Origin: Closterium sp. NIES-65
Lineage: Eukaryota > Streptophyta > Zygnematophyceae > Desmidiales > Closteriaceae
Assembly (NCBI GenBank): GCA_948144175.1
Contig: CANXME010002054.1
Coordinates: forward strand, 62,001 to 126,000
Direction: 5' to 3'
Length of the DNA: 64,000 nt
The stretch's first letter is position 1. Each line of letters starts with the position of its first letter. Both the position numbers and the translations under genes were made by a program. Shown piece by piece: positions 53,117 through 63,985 of the stretch. The notes under the pieces are model-generated. The model saw only the letters and a list, made by a program, of their open reading frames with translations. It had not been told where the DNA came from and did no database searches.

Positions 53117-53267
53117 CCCGCTCTATACCATGTGAAAATAGGAAAACAGGAATGAATGAACTATGAATGAAAGCAGTACAAATATGAAACCCTAACTGGG
53201 TTGTACCCCCTATGAGATACCCCACTACAGCCTACACAGCAGTATAAACTATAGATATGTTCTGACA
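53117..53267 (-). promoter_or_regulatory. 5' LTR and primer-binding site of copia F
   Basis: 137-bp LTR, minus strand TGTCAGAACATATC...TTTTCACA, followed directly by TGGTATAGAGCGGG. A TATA-like element (TTTATACTG) sits about 20 bp from its start. Confidence 0.85.
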
Positions 53268-56200
53268 GATGATGCGGTCGAAGAAGAGTCGAGCAGTTGC
53301 TTCAGCTGTAGCTGTGGCGTTGGTCGGTATGAAGTGACCCATTTTGGAGAACTTATCGATCACCACGAGGATGGAATCATGTCCCCGTGAGGTCGAAGGA
53401 AGCCCTGTGATGAAGTCGAGGCTAACGACCTGCCATGGCTGCTCCGGTACGGGTAGAGGCTGAAGTAACCCTGCTTTTTTCTGCTTGCTGCTCTTCATCC
53501 GCTGGCACGTGTCGCAAGAGGTGACGAACTGCTGCACGTCTGCTGCCATCCCGGGCCAGTAGTAATACTTCGCTATCCCTGCTAACGTCTTGTTGCTCCC
53601 GAAATGTCCCGCGTAAGGTACGTCGTGAAACTCCTCCAATAGGATCTGCCGTAGCGAGGCGTAATTCGGTACCCAAATCTTTCCTGAACCCTTCCTTACA
53701 GCTAAGTCTTTCTCCCACTGTAATAGCTTCTTGGTCTGTGCTGTAGCAATCTCTGCGTCCACGGAGTACCCATGTTGGAATAGACCCTTGAGCAGAGGGT
53801 TCATCCCGTCGGGCTGGATGCCTGCTACATGTCCGGGGCGGCTCAACGCGTCTGCCTTGTTGTGTAGCCCGGGCTTGTAGACGATGTCGTAGTGGAAGTG
53901 AGTTTCCAGGAAGTCCACCCACCGCACCTGTCGTCGTGAGAGTGTCGGCTGTGACTTCAGGTATTTGAGACTGCAGTGGTCAGTATAGACTGTAGTCTTG
54001 GCTCCCTCTAGGTAACACCTCCACGCCTTGAAGGCTATGACTATCGCTAAGGCTTCCTTGTCGTGAATGGGGTAGTTTAGTTCTGCTCCGTGTAGCTTCT
54101 TACTGAGGTAGGCGATGGGCTGCAAACCGCGTCCGTGATCATGCATCAGTATTGCTCCGACTGCTTGGTCACTAGCGTCTGCTTCCACCACGTAGTCCTT
54201 GTCTTGATCCGACAAGATGAGTACTGGCGCTGTAGTCAGTGCTGTCTGTAGCTGCTCCATGGCTTGCTGATGAAGGGTATCCCATTTGTAGGGCGTATCC
54301 TTTTTCAGTAGGTCGGTCAGTGGCGCTGCTATCTTAGCGTACTGCGGCACGAACCTGTTGTAGTAGTTGGCGAAGCCTAGGAACTGCTGTAACTCCTTCA
54401 CGTTCTCTGGTACTTTCCACTTCTTGACGGCTTCGATCTTCCGTGGGTCCACGTGTACGCCCTCGGCACTCACCATGTGCCCGAGAAACTGCACCTTCTT
54501 CAGGGCGAAGTCGCTCTTTGACAGCTTCACGTAGAACTTGTTTTTCCGCAGGATCTCGAACACCTTCCGCAGATGCTCCACGTGCTCCTTCATGTTCTTG
54601 GAGTAGATGAGAATGTCGTCCAGGTACACCACCACGCACTCGTCTAGCAAGGGTCATAAGATGTGATTCATCTCCGCCTGAAACGTTGCTGGTGCGTTGC
54701 AGAGTCCGAACGGCATCACCAAGTATTCGTAGGAGCCGTATCTGGTACGGAACGCTGTCTTGTGGACGGAGTTCTCTGCCATCTTGATCTGCCAGTAGCC
54801 CGATCGTAGGTCCAGCTTCGAAAATACTGTTGCTCCACGCAGTTGATCGAGTAGGTCGTCTATGCGCGGTATGGGATATTTGTTTTTTACTGTCTGTTTG
54901 TTCAGTGCGCGGTAGTCGATGCACATCCGTAGACTGCCGTCTGGTTTTGGAGTGAAGAGAACTGGTGCGCCGTAGGGAGAGGTGGATGGGCGGATCAGTT
55001 GTCTGTCCAGTAGATACTCTATCTGTTTTTTCATGTCTCTCAGTTCAGTCGGACTCAGTCGGTATGGTGCACGTGAGACGGGTTTCGCACCTGGTTCCTC
55101 CACGATCTCGTGCTCGTGGGTGCGTGCTGGAGGTACGCCTGCAGGTAGGTCGTCGGGCATTATATCCTTGTACTGCTCCAAGACCTCTTTCACTGCTGCA
55201 GGTAGCTCGGAACTCGGCTTCTCCACCTCTGCTGCTGCCATAACCAGTGCTAGGTAACTCGTGTTACTCTTGTTCACCGTCTGTTCGAACCGTGCCAGTG
55301 TCGTTTCAGGTACGTCCCCTGTATCCGTCCAGCTTCGCAGTGCTATCTGCTTCCCATTGTTGTAGATGCACACCTTGCTGTTGACCCAATCGATCTCGGG
55401 GTTGAACCGCTTCAGGAAATCTCGCCTCAAGATAAAATCTAATCCTTTGATGTTGGTGACTGGTAGCTTCGGCTTCCACCTCAACGCACCTATATGCAGT
55501 TGCAGTGATGCTTCGCCGTGGATAGGAAGCTTCGTACCGTCCACCATGGTTGCTGAAAACTGGGTCTCTTCCGCCTTCTCTCCAATTTTCTCCAATGCTC
55601 CGCGGTCACACACCGAGTGAGATGCACCGCTGTCCACCAGTGCCTGGAGGCGTCGCCCATTGCATAACACCTCGAGGAGTAGTGGTTTCTGCTGTGCTGA
55701 GTAGCCAAAGAGGGTCTCGTTAATAGGATCATAGGGTACATCAAACTTAATACCTTCCCTTTTTCCTATACCTGACTCAGCGCTTTCCAACTTCACCTGG
55801 GGGGTAGGAGGATTTTTCCGAGGCTTGTATAATTTTTCCTGAGCTTGGATGTCTCCTCTAAGCCTTGGCAGCTGTGTAGGCTTCACCTGTGGGCGACGGG
55901 GAGCCTTAACACTGTGCTGCGGGGAGAGAATATTAACTCCACGGAACGCACGACCCTTCTCTACGCTCCGTAGTATTTTGCCCAACTTCTCAGGTACCTT
56001 AATAATTTCTAAAGGCTTTTTCTTGGCCTCTAGACCTCCCCTGAATTTTTTGAAGGCTTGTAAACCACGAGAAGCAATATTCTTCGTTAGAGCATCTTTA
56101 TAGGATACTTTTAACGAATTCTTACTTTCGTGGGTGTTCGGCTGGAGTTTCCCGGTCGGTGCAGAGTCTTTTTTCGCGGAGCCTCCATTCGCCTCGGCGA

Positions 56201-56402
56201 TTTCCCCTGATGCCGGCCGGTCGTGACGTTTTAAATTCGCGCCATCATTTTCTCCTTTTTCACCCGCTCCGAAGTCGCCACGTCGTCGCCTTTTCCTGCT
56301 TTTCGGATCTTTACGCGATCGCCAGGTCGATCCGCGGCTACTGGCGATTCCGGTTTTTTTACTTCGGGGGTGCTCCACTGTTTCCGTCCCGGAGTGCCGC
56401 AC
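53268..56402 (-). pseudogene. Gypsy G2 Pol: protease, RT, RNase H, integrase N-terminal part
   Basis: One frame from 56402 to the F insertion at 53268, broken by one TGA at 54654 (NHIL-stop-PLLDE, probably CGA to TGA). Basic N-terminal region, retropepsin [10 protein letters not shown] at about 55620, reverse transcriptase [13 protein letters not shown] and VVVYLDDILIYS, RNase H VVEADASDQAVGAIL and DKEALAIVIAF, integrase HHCC region (HFGSNKT...CDTCQRMKSS) and the first catalytic Asp in SLDFITGLP. The C-terminal part is at 45209-46027. Apart from the stop and the insertion it is well preserved. Confidence 0.9.
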
Positions 56403-57315
56403 GTGCTTTCTTCATTTTGTAGCACGACAAAAACTGATGTCCTACTGCGCCGCAAAATTCGCATTTTGTCGGCTGCTGCTTCGCGTCGTATTTGTCGATA
56501 TCCATCGGTTCGGCGAACGTGGGGGGTGCCGATCGCTCCGTGCCGAATGTACGGTTCAGCGTGAAGCGTCGTGTTTCGGGTTGACTTTGAGTCAGCGCGT
56601 CGTATCGCTCGGCAGCACGCACGATGTCTCTGTAGCTGTTGTAATTCGCCGCAATCACCTACCGCCGAATCTCCATTTTTAATCCTTCGGTGTACGCCTG
56701 GATTTTTTCGCCTTCGGTCAGGTCGGTGATGCGGTTGAACAGTAACTCCATCTGCTGCGTGTACTATGTTACACTACTGTATTGCTTGTGTCGGTGTATC
56801 TGCTGCCGCGCCATGTAGGTTGTATTAATTGGTTCAAAACGCTCGATTAAATCTGCCCGAAACTGCTGCCACGTTTTCTCCCCGCGGGCTACGTCGGTGT
56901 AGTAAATCCATTCAGGAGCCGGTCCACGTAACAGTGTCGCTGTGAGCCGAATCCTTGTTGCGTCGTGTTGCGGGGTCGAACAGCCAATGGCCTCGAAGTA
57001 AATTTCGAGGGTGGCCACGAATCGCCGGACGTCGGATCCCTTCGCGCTTGGATCGAACGCCTCCGGGAGCCTCGGTCGTGCTGCTTCGAGGTTCGGCGAC
57101 AGTGGTGCCATTGGTCCGTGAAATGTCGGTGTCGCCACTGCTGCTGGAGTTGTCGGTGATGTAGTCGCTGTGGTCGCTGCTGCTGCGGTGGCGAACCCTG
57201 GTTGGCTTGTCAGAAAAGCCTCGAGTCGACGAAGCGTCGCCTGCGTCTGCTCCATGTCGGTGCGGAGGCTCGCGATGTCGCTCGTAGTCGCGTAGTTGTC
57301 GCCTTGGCCCTCCAT
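56359..57315 (-). pseudogene. Gypsy G2 Gag
   Basis: Gag from ATG 57315 (MEGQGDNYATTSDIASLRTD) through the capsid-like RGPAPEWIYYTDVARGEKTW, with two in-frame TAG codons (about 56764 and 56659), to a zinc knuckle CEFCGAVGHQFLSC (CX2CX4HX4C). It ends at TAA 56359 and overlaps the Pol frame by 44 bases in the +1 frame. The stops make it non-functional as read. Confidence 0.87.
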
Positions 57316-57727
57316 TTGGTGATTTACAGGAAGATGCGCGACGAAAATAATCGAATTCTAGGTGCTGGTCGACTTACTGCGAGTCAAATTGACTGTAGAA
57401 TCGACGAGCGCGAATTCTGTAGGTTGAGTAAATCTCCCTTAGGCGAAATTCGCGTCCGATCTCGGCCGTTGAGGAGAAAATCGATCCGACGCTCCAAATT
57501 CCAACTTTTTTGGGCGAAATTCTCTAGGCCGTTGAGATGAAACTCGATCAAACGGTCGAAACTCCAACCTTTCCACCAGTAAATCTGAGGGGTGTTCGAA
57601 AACCGAATCGAGGGGGACTTAGAAAAATTGCGCGGAAGTGGTTTTACATACCCGTATCGGCGCTTTCGTCGTCGCCCCCGCGGTTTTTAAAGGCCGGAAC
57701 TAAGCGGTTGAAGACCTTGAGAAGAAG
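57316..57727 (-). other. Leader region of gypsy G2
   Basis: About 410 bp upstream of Gag with no gene. It holds two related ~60-bp blocks around GGCCGTTGAG at 57465 and 57530. It is interrupted at 57728 by the 3' LTR of copia G, so the primer-binding site and 5' LTR of G2 should lie beyond the window. Confidence 0.6.
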
Positions 57728-58060
57728 TGAACGAGAATGAAATGACTATGAACGAAGTGAGTACAAATAGGAAACCCTGATTGGGTTGTACCCCTTATGG
57801 GATACCCCACTATAGCCTACAGAAACAAGTAAGCTATATGTTCTGACACACCCCCATAGGCAAAGTGGGGGAGAACAAGGGGTCACAAGACCAGTCAAGC
57901 AAAGCAAAGCAAAGCTCAGGGTGGATCACAAAGTCACCACGCATTCCGAGCACAAGTTCAAAAGCCAGAAGGCCAGTTCACATGCAAGATCATATATAGA
58001 GATATACAAGAGGCAAACAAGCAAGAACAAGAGTATATATAGGCGAAGGTACAAGCAAGG

Positions 58061-60667
58061 TCAAGAGGAGAGCAAGTGAGGCAAGACAGGCACAAGACCC
58101 AACTGCGTGCAACAACGCTGATGATCACAAGGCGCAAGTGCCTTGGTGAAGACATCAGCAGTGTTAGCCTCAGAGGCCACGTACGCAAGTCGCAACTGTC
58201 CACGCTGCTGTAGCTCACGAGCAAGAAAGTAGCGGAGAGCAATGTGCTTCGTTCTGTGCTCCAGACGCTGCTCTCGACACAAGGCCAGCATGGCCTTGTT
58301 GTCTACGTACAGGACTGGAGGAGAACGAGGCTGCTCTCCAAGGTCGGTCAGCAGGTAGGTGAGCCAACGTAACTCCTGCGCAGCCATAGCCCCAGCGTAG
58401 ATCTCAGCCTCACAACTGGAGCCGAGAACAGAAGACGAGCGGGTAGCCCGCCACGAAACAGAGCCGGAACCAAGGCTGAAGGTGTAACCCTGTGACGACC
58501 GCTGCGTAGCCTGGTCGTCAGCCCAAGAAGCGTCTGCGTGCCCAGTGAGGACCACTGGACTGCGCCCTCCAAGCACAAGCCCCATGCCCGACGTGCTGCA
58601 CAAGTAGCGCAACACCCTCTTCGCTGCAGCCATGTGCTCTGGTCGGTGTCTCCCAGGAGCAACATAGCGTGCGAGAATGCTAAGAGGGTATGCAAGGTCA
58701 GGACGTGTGCAGGTCATCAGGTACATGAGGCAGCCAACAAGCTCTGCAAACGGGCCACTCGACTCTACGGACTCATCCGAAGGCAGAGCTGAGAGTGAGT
58801 GGCGAGTAGGCAGAGGAGTGGCCTGAGGCGAGGAGTACGTGAAGCCGAAGCGCTGAAGGACCTGCTGCACCATGTGTGACTGAGTCAGGGTAATGGTGCG
58901 GCGCGCTCTGTCCCGGGTGATCTGCAAGCCAAGGTAGCTACGCAGTTCACCCAGGTCAGTGCACGTGTGTCTCTTCTGTAGCTCGGACTTCACGTAGGCG
59001 AGTCCAGCAGTGTCAGCTGTGGCAAAGACCAAGTCGTCAACGTACACGAGGATGTAGAACGGCGGCAGAGAGGTGTCGGTGCGAAGAAACAGCGACGGGT
59101 CGGCAGTAGACGGAGCAAACCCAAGTGCCGCGAGCGTAGTCCTCAGTGTGTCATGCCACTCACGTGGCGCCTGGCGGAGACCGTAGACTGGACGCCGGAG
59201 ACTCCACTGGGTACCAGGAGGGAAAGACCCAGTGAAGCCAGGTGGGCGACGCAGCCAGATCTCCTCGTGTAGACTGCCCTGCAAGAAAGCTGTGCTGAAG
59301 TCGAGAGAGTGCAGCTCGTAGTCACGGTGAGCAGCAACGTGCAGCAGAACCCGAAGAGTAGTCATCTTCGGGGTGGGGGAGAAGGTCTGAAAGTAGTCAA
59401 CCCCCTGCCGCTGACTGAAGCCACGAGCCACGTAACGCGCCTTGAAGACAGGCGGTGAACCCGGCGGCCGCTTCACTCTGAAAATCCACATGCCACTGAC
59501 GATGTTCGCCCCAGGAGGGGGAACAGCGTCGACGTAGGTGCCTGTGGACTTCCAGGAAGCCATCTCTGCATCCATAGCTGCCTGCCACTGAGAGGAGTAG
59601 GGACCCTCTATCGCCTCCGCGTAAGAGCGCGGAGTCGGGATGTCTGGTGCATCCGGGTCTCCCTCAGGGGCTAGCAGTACAGACGCGAGATGAGGTGAAG
59701 CGGCAGCCAGACACTGGAACTCCTCCTGCCTGTCCTCAAGGACGTCCGTGCCGAGGGCACACTCACCCCCGACGGACGGAGGACAGGCAGACTCAGACTC
59801 AGCGACAAGACTGGCAGCGTAGTCTAGACGACAGCGTGCAGCAAAGTCGACAAGCTCAGTGACAAGGGCAGACGCAGCAGACGACTCGAAGGAAGGGTCA
59901 GTGACAGCAGTAGCAAGGAGACGCGTGACAGTAGGAGTGGCAGCACGAGGAGAGTCTGACTCCGGGTCGGCAAGAGCAGGAAGCGAGGAAGCAGGAGGAG
60001 AAGGCAAAGGGGCACGCAGAGGAGCAGTGGACGGACGCAGTGACATCCGGTGCGTGCCAGGGACAGGAGGAGGACGCTGACGCGACCCGCGACCACTAGC
60101 GCGCTCAGTACGAACAGGCGACGCAGGACGAGACGCAGGCTCACGACGCTCAGTAAGACCTCCAGTCGGACCAGCGTAGGGAGAAGGAGCAGGCAAAGGG
60201 GAGGCAGGCTGTAGCTGTGGCTGTGACCGGACAGGCTGCGGACCCTCTAAGGGAGGAGGAGGTGGAAGACCAAGAACCTGCTGCAGGAGCGGAACGAAGT
60301 ACGGTCGGGGCTGCGCGGCGACGCCAGAAACAGCAGGAACAGCACCAGTACCCCCAGCAGGAGCACCTACTACAGTAGCACCTCCAGCAGCACCAGAACC
60401 TCCAGCAGCAGCACCAGGAGCACTGTCAGTCGGACCGCCAGCGGCAGGCACAGCGCCAACACCCTCAGCAGCACCAGCTCCAGGAAAACCCTTAGACCCA
60501 GCAGCTCCAGCACCCACAGTACGAGCACCGCCGGGACGCGCGGCAGCAGTACCCTCTGCAGCCGAAGAACCACCAGCACCAGCAGCACGTCTCCAGCGCC
60601 TGGCAAACCACTCACGCAGCTCCTGTGGGGAGAGTGGCTCCCGGCGAGACGAAGCACCCCCAGGCAC
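58061..60667 (-). CDS. Copia G linker, reverse transcriptase and RNase H (868 aa open frame)
   Basis: Same frame as the Gag-integrase part at 60845-63985, separated from it by one TAG. RT has KARYVARGFSQ, LDFSTAFLQG and YVDDLVFATADT; RNase H has HADASWADD, SCEAEIYA and YVDNKAM. It ends VLPHLLSS at 58061. The ATG at 60667 is only the first Met after the stop and is not a likely natural start. It would be made only by readthrough or from a revertant copy. Confidence 0.85.
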   Translation of the reverse strand: MPGGASSRREPLSPQELREWFARRWRRAAGAGGSSAAEGTAAARPGGARTVGAGAAGSKGFPGAGAAEGVGAVPAAGGPTDSAPGAAAGGSGAAGGATVVGAPAGGTGAVPAVSGVAAQPRPYFVPLLQQVLGLPPPPPLEGPQPVRSQPQLQPASPLPAPSPYAGPTGGLTERREPASRPASPVRTERASGRGSRQRPPPVPGTHRMSLRPSTAPLRAPLPSPPASSLPALADPESDSPRAATPTVTRLLATAVTDPSFESSAASALVTELVDFAARCRLDYAASLVAESESACPPSVGGECALGTDVLEDRQEEFQCLAAASPHLASVLLAPEGDPDAPDIPTPRSYAEAIEGPYSSQWQAAMDAEMASWKSTGTYVDAVPPPGANIVSGMWIFRVKRPPGSPPVFKARYVARGFSQRQGVDYFQTFSPTPKMTTLRVLLHVAAHRDYELHSLDFSTAFLQGSLHEEIWLRRPPGFTGSFPPGTQWSLRRPVYGLRQAPREWHDTLRTTLAALGFAPSTADPSLFLRTDTSLPPFYILVYVDDLVFATADTAGLAYVKSELQKRHTCTDLGELRSYLGLQITRDRARRTITLTQSHMVQQVLQRFGFTYSSPQATPLPTRHSLSALPSDESVESSGPFAELVGCLMYLMTCTRPDLAYPLSILARYVAPGRHRPEHMAAAKRVLRYLCSTSGMGLVLGGRSPVVLTGHADASWADDQATQRSSQGYTFSLGSGSVSWRATRSSSVLGSSCEAEIYAGAMAAQELRWLTYLLTDLGEQPRSPPVLYVDNKAMLALCREQRLEHRTKHIALRYFLARELQQRGQLRLAYVASEANTADVFTKALAPCDHQRCCTQLGLVPVLPHLLSS

Positions 60668-60895
60668 AGCACCCCCAGGCTCAGCACCCCCAGGCTCAGC
60701 ACCCCCAGGCTCAGCACCACCAGGCTCAGCACCCCCAGGCTCAGCACCCCCAGGCGTAGCACCCCCAGGCTCAGCACCCCCAGGCTCGGCACCTCCAGGC
60801 TCAACACCCCCAGGCTCAGCACCCCCAGACTCCGCACCCCCAGGCTAAGCTCCCCCAGACTCCGCACCCCCAGGCTCAGCTCCTGCAGCAGCAGC
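60650..60895 (-). repeat. 15-bp coding minisatellite in the copia G linker
   Basis: Tandem 15-bp units of GGTGCTGAGCCTGGG type encode GAEPG-like repeats between integrase and reverse transcriptase. The same repeat with different copy number occurs in B (17560-17740), D (33740-33970), E (44320-44550) and F (48930-49130). Confidence 0.92.
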
Positions 60896-63800
60896 ACCAG
60901 AGTCACCAGTGACCTCGACAGGCTCGACGGCGTCTACCTGGGACACACCTGAAGGGGAAGGACCCTGAGGGGGGAGGGGGACTACCGGGGGGGGACCTGG
61001 TACCAAGAAGAGCGGGGGTGGGGGGAGGGACGGAGTGCGGTAGGGGAAGAGGCGGTAGTAGGGTACCGACTCGTCGAACGTGACATCCTGGGAGGACAGA
61101 ACACGTCGAGAGGTGGGGTGGTAGAACTGCCACCCAGGGGCGTCGGGGGGAAACCCCAGGAAGACGCAGGGAGCAGCGCGAGGGGACAGCTTGTCCGCAG
61201 ACAAGTCGCGGACAAACGCCCGAGATCCCCAGACCCGGAACGCCGACGCATCGCCAACCTTCCCCGTCCACAGCAGGGCTGGGGAGGTCTCCGGCCTGGA
61301 GACCCTGGGGTGGAGGTTGATCTGATGCGTTGCGTACCTGACCGCAAACGGCCACAGAAAATGGGGGGCAGCCGCATGCTTCATAGACGTACGGGCGACG
61401 TCCATGACCATGCCAATGCGGCGCTCAGCAATCCCATTTTTCTGCGGGGAGTCCGGAAGCGTGAAGGACTGGCGGATGCCTCGCGCACGACAGTAGGCAC
61501 GCAAAAGGCCAGAGGAGAACTCTCCGCCTCTGTCCGAGTGCAGACGCAACACAGGAAAGTCGGAGCCAAAGCTCTGCCTGAGCTGAAGACGAGCTGCGCG
61601 GATCCAGTCGATCAGCACCTCAGTGACCTCACCCTTGCTGCGCAAGGGGAAGACTGTGGTGTAACGCGAGTAGTCGTCCACAACGAGCAGGAAGTAGCGC
61701 TCCTGACCCTGTCCACGGACGCGGGCTGGGCCCCACACGTCCATGTGAAGCGTCTGCAACGGGGCCTCTGTCGGAGGAAACTGGGAGGAGTGAGGGGCAG
61801 CACGCTGGCGCCCCTCGACACAGGGGACACAGGCAGGGCCAGGGCCCTGAGGAAGGGGAGGTAGAGACCGGGGGAGACCAGACACAAGAAGACGGGAGGC
61901 CATGCCTCTGAGCCGAAGCAGAGAGGGGTGGCCAAGGCGGTGGTGCCAGAGGAGGGTCTCGTGAGACAGACGACGACACGAACAGGGGGCAGACTCAGGA
62001 CCAGACCTGGACGCTGCGGCAAACACCTGACCAGACGAAGGGACCCTACCAGACTCAGCACCTGGAGGAGAAGCAGTGGTCAGTGTGTACAGGCTCGACC
62101 CTGGCCGACGTGTAAACGTAGCCAGGTGGTGTCGCGTGCTAGCCTCCGTACAGTGGGTCACGCGCTGACGAGCAGGAGTGAACTGGTGGACACCCGCATC
62201 CTGTAGGTCAGCACCACTCACCAGGTTCGTCGAGAACGAGGGGAGGTAGAGACCAGACAGGGTGCCAGAGGGGGCCGCCGGACACGGAAGGACCGTGGAG
62301 AAGCGAGACAGGACAGGCCCCCCAGAGGGGTCAGCCAGGGACACCGCAACCGGCCGACTCAGCGGCGTGAGAGTGGTGCGGTCCCGAAAGAAGGAGCGAG
62401 ACGCTCCAGAGTCAAGGGTGAAGGTGTGAGAGGCCGAAGCCGACACAGTACCTGAGAGGGCAGACTCACCAGTACCTGAGAGCACAGACGCACTGGCACC
62501 TAGAGCAGCAGCCTCACTAGCACCTGACGCAGCAGTACCAATGCCCGGGTCGGGCGGGAAACACCGGTAACAGTCATCCTCATCACTACCAGTCACAACA
62601 TACATAGCAGAAAGAATAGCATCAAAGTCAAGATCATAAATGGCTACACCAGCCCTAGACAGCTCCCCCCAGCGGGGGATCTCAGCGGCCTCCGGAAACT
62701 GCTGACGCCAGGCGTCGGTCAGGCGGCCAAAGCAGCGGCGGGCTGTGTGGGTGCCTCCACACCTCTCCCCCGCACGGTCACCGGTGCGAAGAACGTAGGG
62801 GCAGGGACCAAACGCACCACCACGCTGACGCTGCAAGTACCACTCACGGAGCTGCTGAGGGGCGGGGACGGTACGAGAGCGATGCTGCTGCTGCTGCTGG
62901 CGCTGGCCACCCCCAGAGCTGCTCCGCTGGGACGAGCCACTCCGACCCCCGCCGCCACCGCCACCCCCGCCTCCACCGCCACCCCCGTCTCCACCGCCAC
63001 CGCCCCCACCGGTACCCTCGCCCCCGCCTCCTCCGCCACCGCCTCCGCCGCCACCTCCGCCTCCACCGCCTCCACCAGTACCTCCACTCCCGCCACCACC
63101 TCCACCGCCACCCCCACTCCCTCCGCCACCCCCACCTCCTCCGCCACTGCCCCCTCTAGCTCCACCCGCTCCCTTGCCCCCCTTGCCCTTGCCAGAGCGG
63201 CGTCTACCACTGGTGGCAGACGCCGCACCGACCGACTCAAAACCAGCGAGGTCGGCCGCAGCGGCAGAGGCGACAGAGGGCAGCAGGGGGGAAGGAGAAC
63301 ACCCCTCAAAGATGGGGGTGCGAGGGTCACCCCGAGAGGCCCCTACAGCGACGATGCTCTTCTTAGCCGCTAGCAGGGACTCCTCAAGGAGGTCGACAGT
63401 GAGGGTGGTGGGACAGACAGAGAGAAACTGGTCCCTAACGACACGAAGGGACTCAGGGAGACGGGTGACGAGAAAGTAGAGAGTGATGTACATGGGAGGA
63501 GGGTTTGCGGCGCGGAACTCAGCAGGAAGGGCAGCGCGGTAGCGAGCGTCACTAGCGCGGAGGTGGGTAACGAGGTCAGCGACAGTGGGAAAGGCAGCGA
63601 GGTCAGGGAAGAGAAACGGTAGCATGAGGCGGCTCAGCGTAGCAGAGGAAGGGGAGGAGTAGCGTGCAACTACAGCGTCGTACAAGGCCTGAGCGCTCTT
63701 GCACTGACTAAAGTGGGCACGCTCGGAGGAAGGGAGGTGGCGACGCACAGCAAGACGTGCAGCAGCATCGCGTGTGGCCCACTTGGAGCGAACAGCAGGG

Positions 63801-63985
63801 TCAGCATCAGCAGGAGGGGCAGGGACAGCTCCAGAGACAAAGTCAAAGAGAGAAACCTCATCGATCGCATCGCACAGTAAGTACAGCTGCAGGTCCTCAA
63901 TCCAGACTGGAAAGTCAATGGCGCGACCCTCAGCGTCAAAAGACAGGACACTGGGGGTGGCCATTGCAGCAGCTGATTGTCTCAC
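60845..63985 (-). CDS. Copia G Gag, protease and integrase (1046 aa open frame)
   Basis: The family start MATPSVLSFDAEGRAIDFPV is at 63964 (open frame from 63985). Capsid-like domain; Gly-rich tract (62940-63175); finger CPYVLRTGDRAGERC...H...C; protease DSGASRSFF; integrase zinc domain (WHHRLGHPS, CVPC) and D-D-E residues in MDVWGP, HSDRGGEF and NGIAERRIG. It stops at TAG (60845-60847) within GAEPGG-type repeats, where relatives have GAG; the frame then continues into RT. All catalytic residues are kept. Confidence 0.88.
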   Translation of the reverse strand: MRQSAAAMATPSVLSFDAEGRAIDFPVWIEDLQLYLLCDAIDEVSLFDFVSGAVPAPPADADPAVRSKWATRDAAARLAVRRHLPSSERAHFSQCKSAQALYDAVVARYSSPSSATLSRLMLPFLFPDLAAFPTVADLVTHLRASDARYRAALPAEFRAANPPPMYITLYFLVTRLPESLRVVRDQFLSVCPTTLTVDLLEESLLAAKKSIVAVGASRGDPRTPIFEGCSPSPLLPSVASAAAADLAGFESVGAASATSGRRRSGKGKGGKGAGGARGGSGGGGGGGGGSGGGGGGGGGSGGTGGGGGGGGGGGGGGGGGGGEGTGGGGGGGDGGGGGGGGGGGGGGRSGSSQRSSSGGGQRQQQQQHRSRTVPAPQQLREWYLQRQRGGAFGPCPYVLRTGDRAGERCGGTHTARRCFGRLTDAWRQQFPEAAEIPRWGELSRAGVAIYDLDFDAILSAMYVVTGSDEDDCYRCFPPDPGIGTAASGASEAAALGASASVLSGTGESALSGTVSASASHTFTLDSGASRSFFRDRTTLTPLSRPVAVSLADPSGGPVLSRFSTVLPCPAAPSGTLSGLYLPSFSTNLVSGADLQDAGVHQFTPARQRVTHCTEASTRHHLATFTRRPGSSLYTLTTASPPGAESGRVPSSGQVFAAASRSGPESAPCSCRRLSHETLLWHHRLGHPSLLRLRGMASRLLVSGLPRSLPPLPQGPGPACVPCVEGRQRAAPHSSQFPPTEAPLQTLHMDVWGPARVRGQGQERYFLLVVDDYSRYTTVFPLRSKGEVTEVLIDWIRAARLQLRQSFGSDFPVLRLHSDRGGEFSSGLLRAYCRARGIRQSFTLPDSPQKNGIAERRIGMVMDVARTSMKHAAAPHFLWPFAVRYATHQINLHPRVSRPETSPALLWTGKVGDASAFRVWGSRAFVRDLSADKLSPRAAPCVFLGFPPDAPGWQFYHPTSRRVLSSQDVTFDESVPYYRLFPYRTPSLPPPPLFLVPGPPPVVPLPPQGPSPSGVSQVDAVEPVEVTGDSGAAAAGAEPGGAESGGA

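Larger units (their letters stand above)
46028..53267 (-). mobile_element. Copia LTR retrotransposon F, complete and apparently intact
   Basis: 7240 bp. LTRs 53131-53267 (5') and 46028-46164 (3') are 137 bp each and identical by eye. Target duplication GATGA lies at 46023-46027 and 53268-53272; removing F rejoins gypsy G2 integrase codons FDRII and TIHDI. Primer-binding site TGGTATAGAGCGGG at 53117-53130; polypurine end TATGGGGGTG next to the 3' LTR. One uninterrupted 1956-codon polyprotein. All signs point to a very recent insertion. Confidence 0.97.

Noticed and set aside
56359-56402. Programmed -1 frameshift at the A-run between gypsy G2 gag and pol
   Set aside because: The A7 run follows the gag stop, and pol lies in the +1 frame, so a -1 slip there would not join them.
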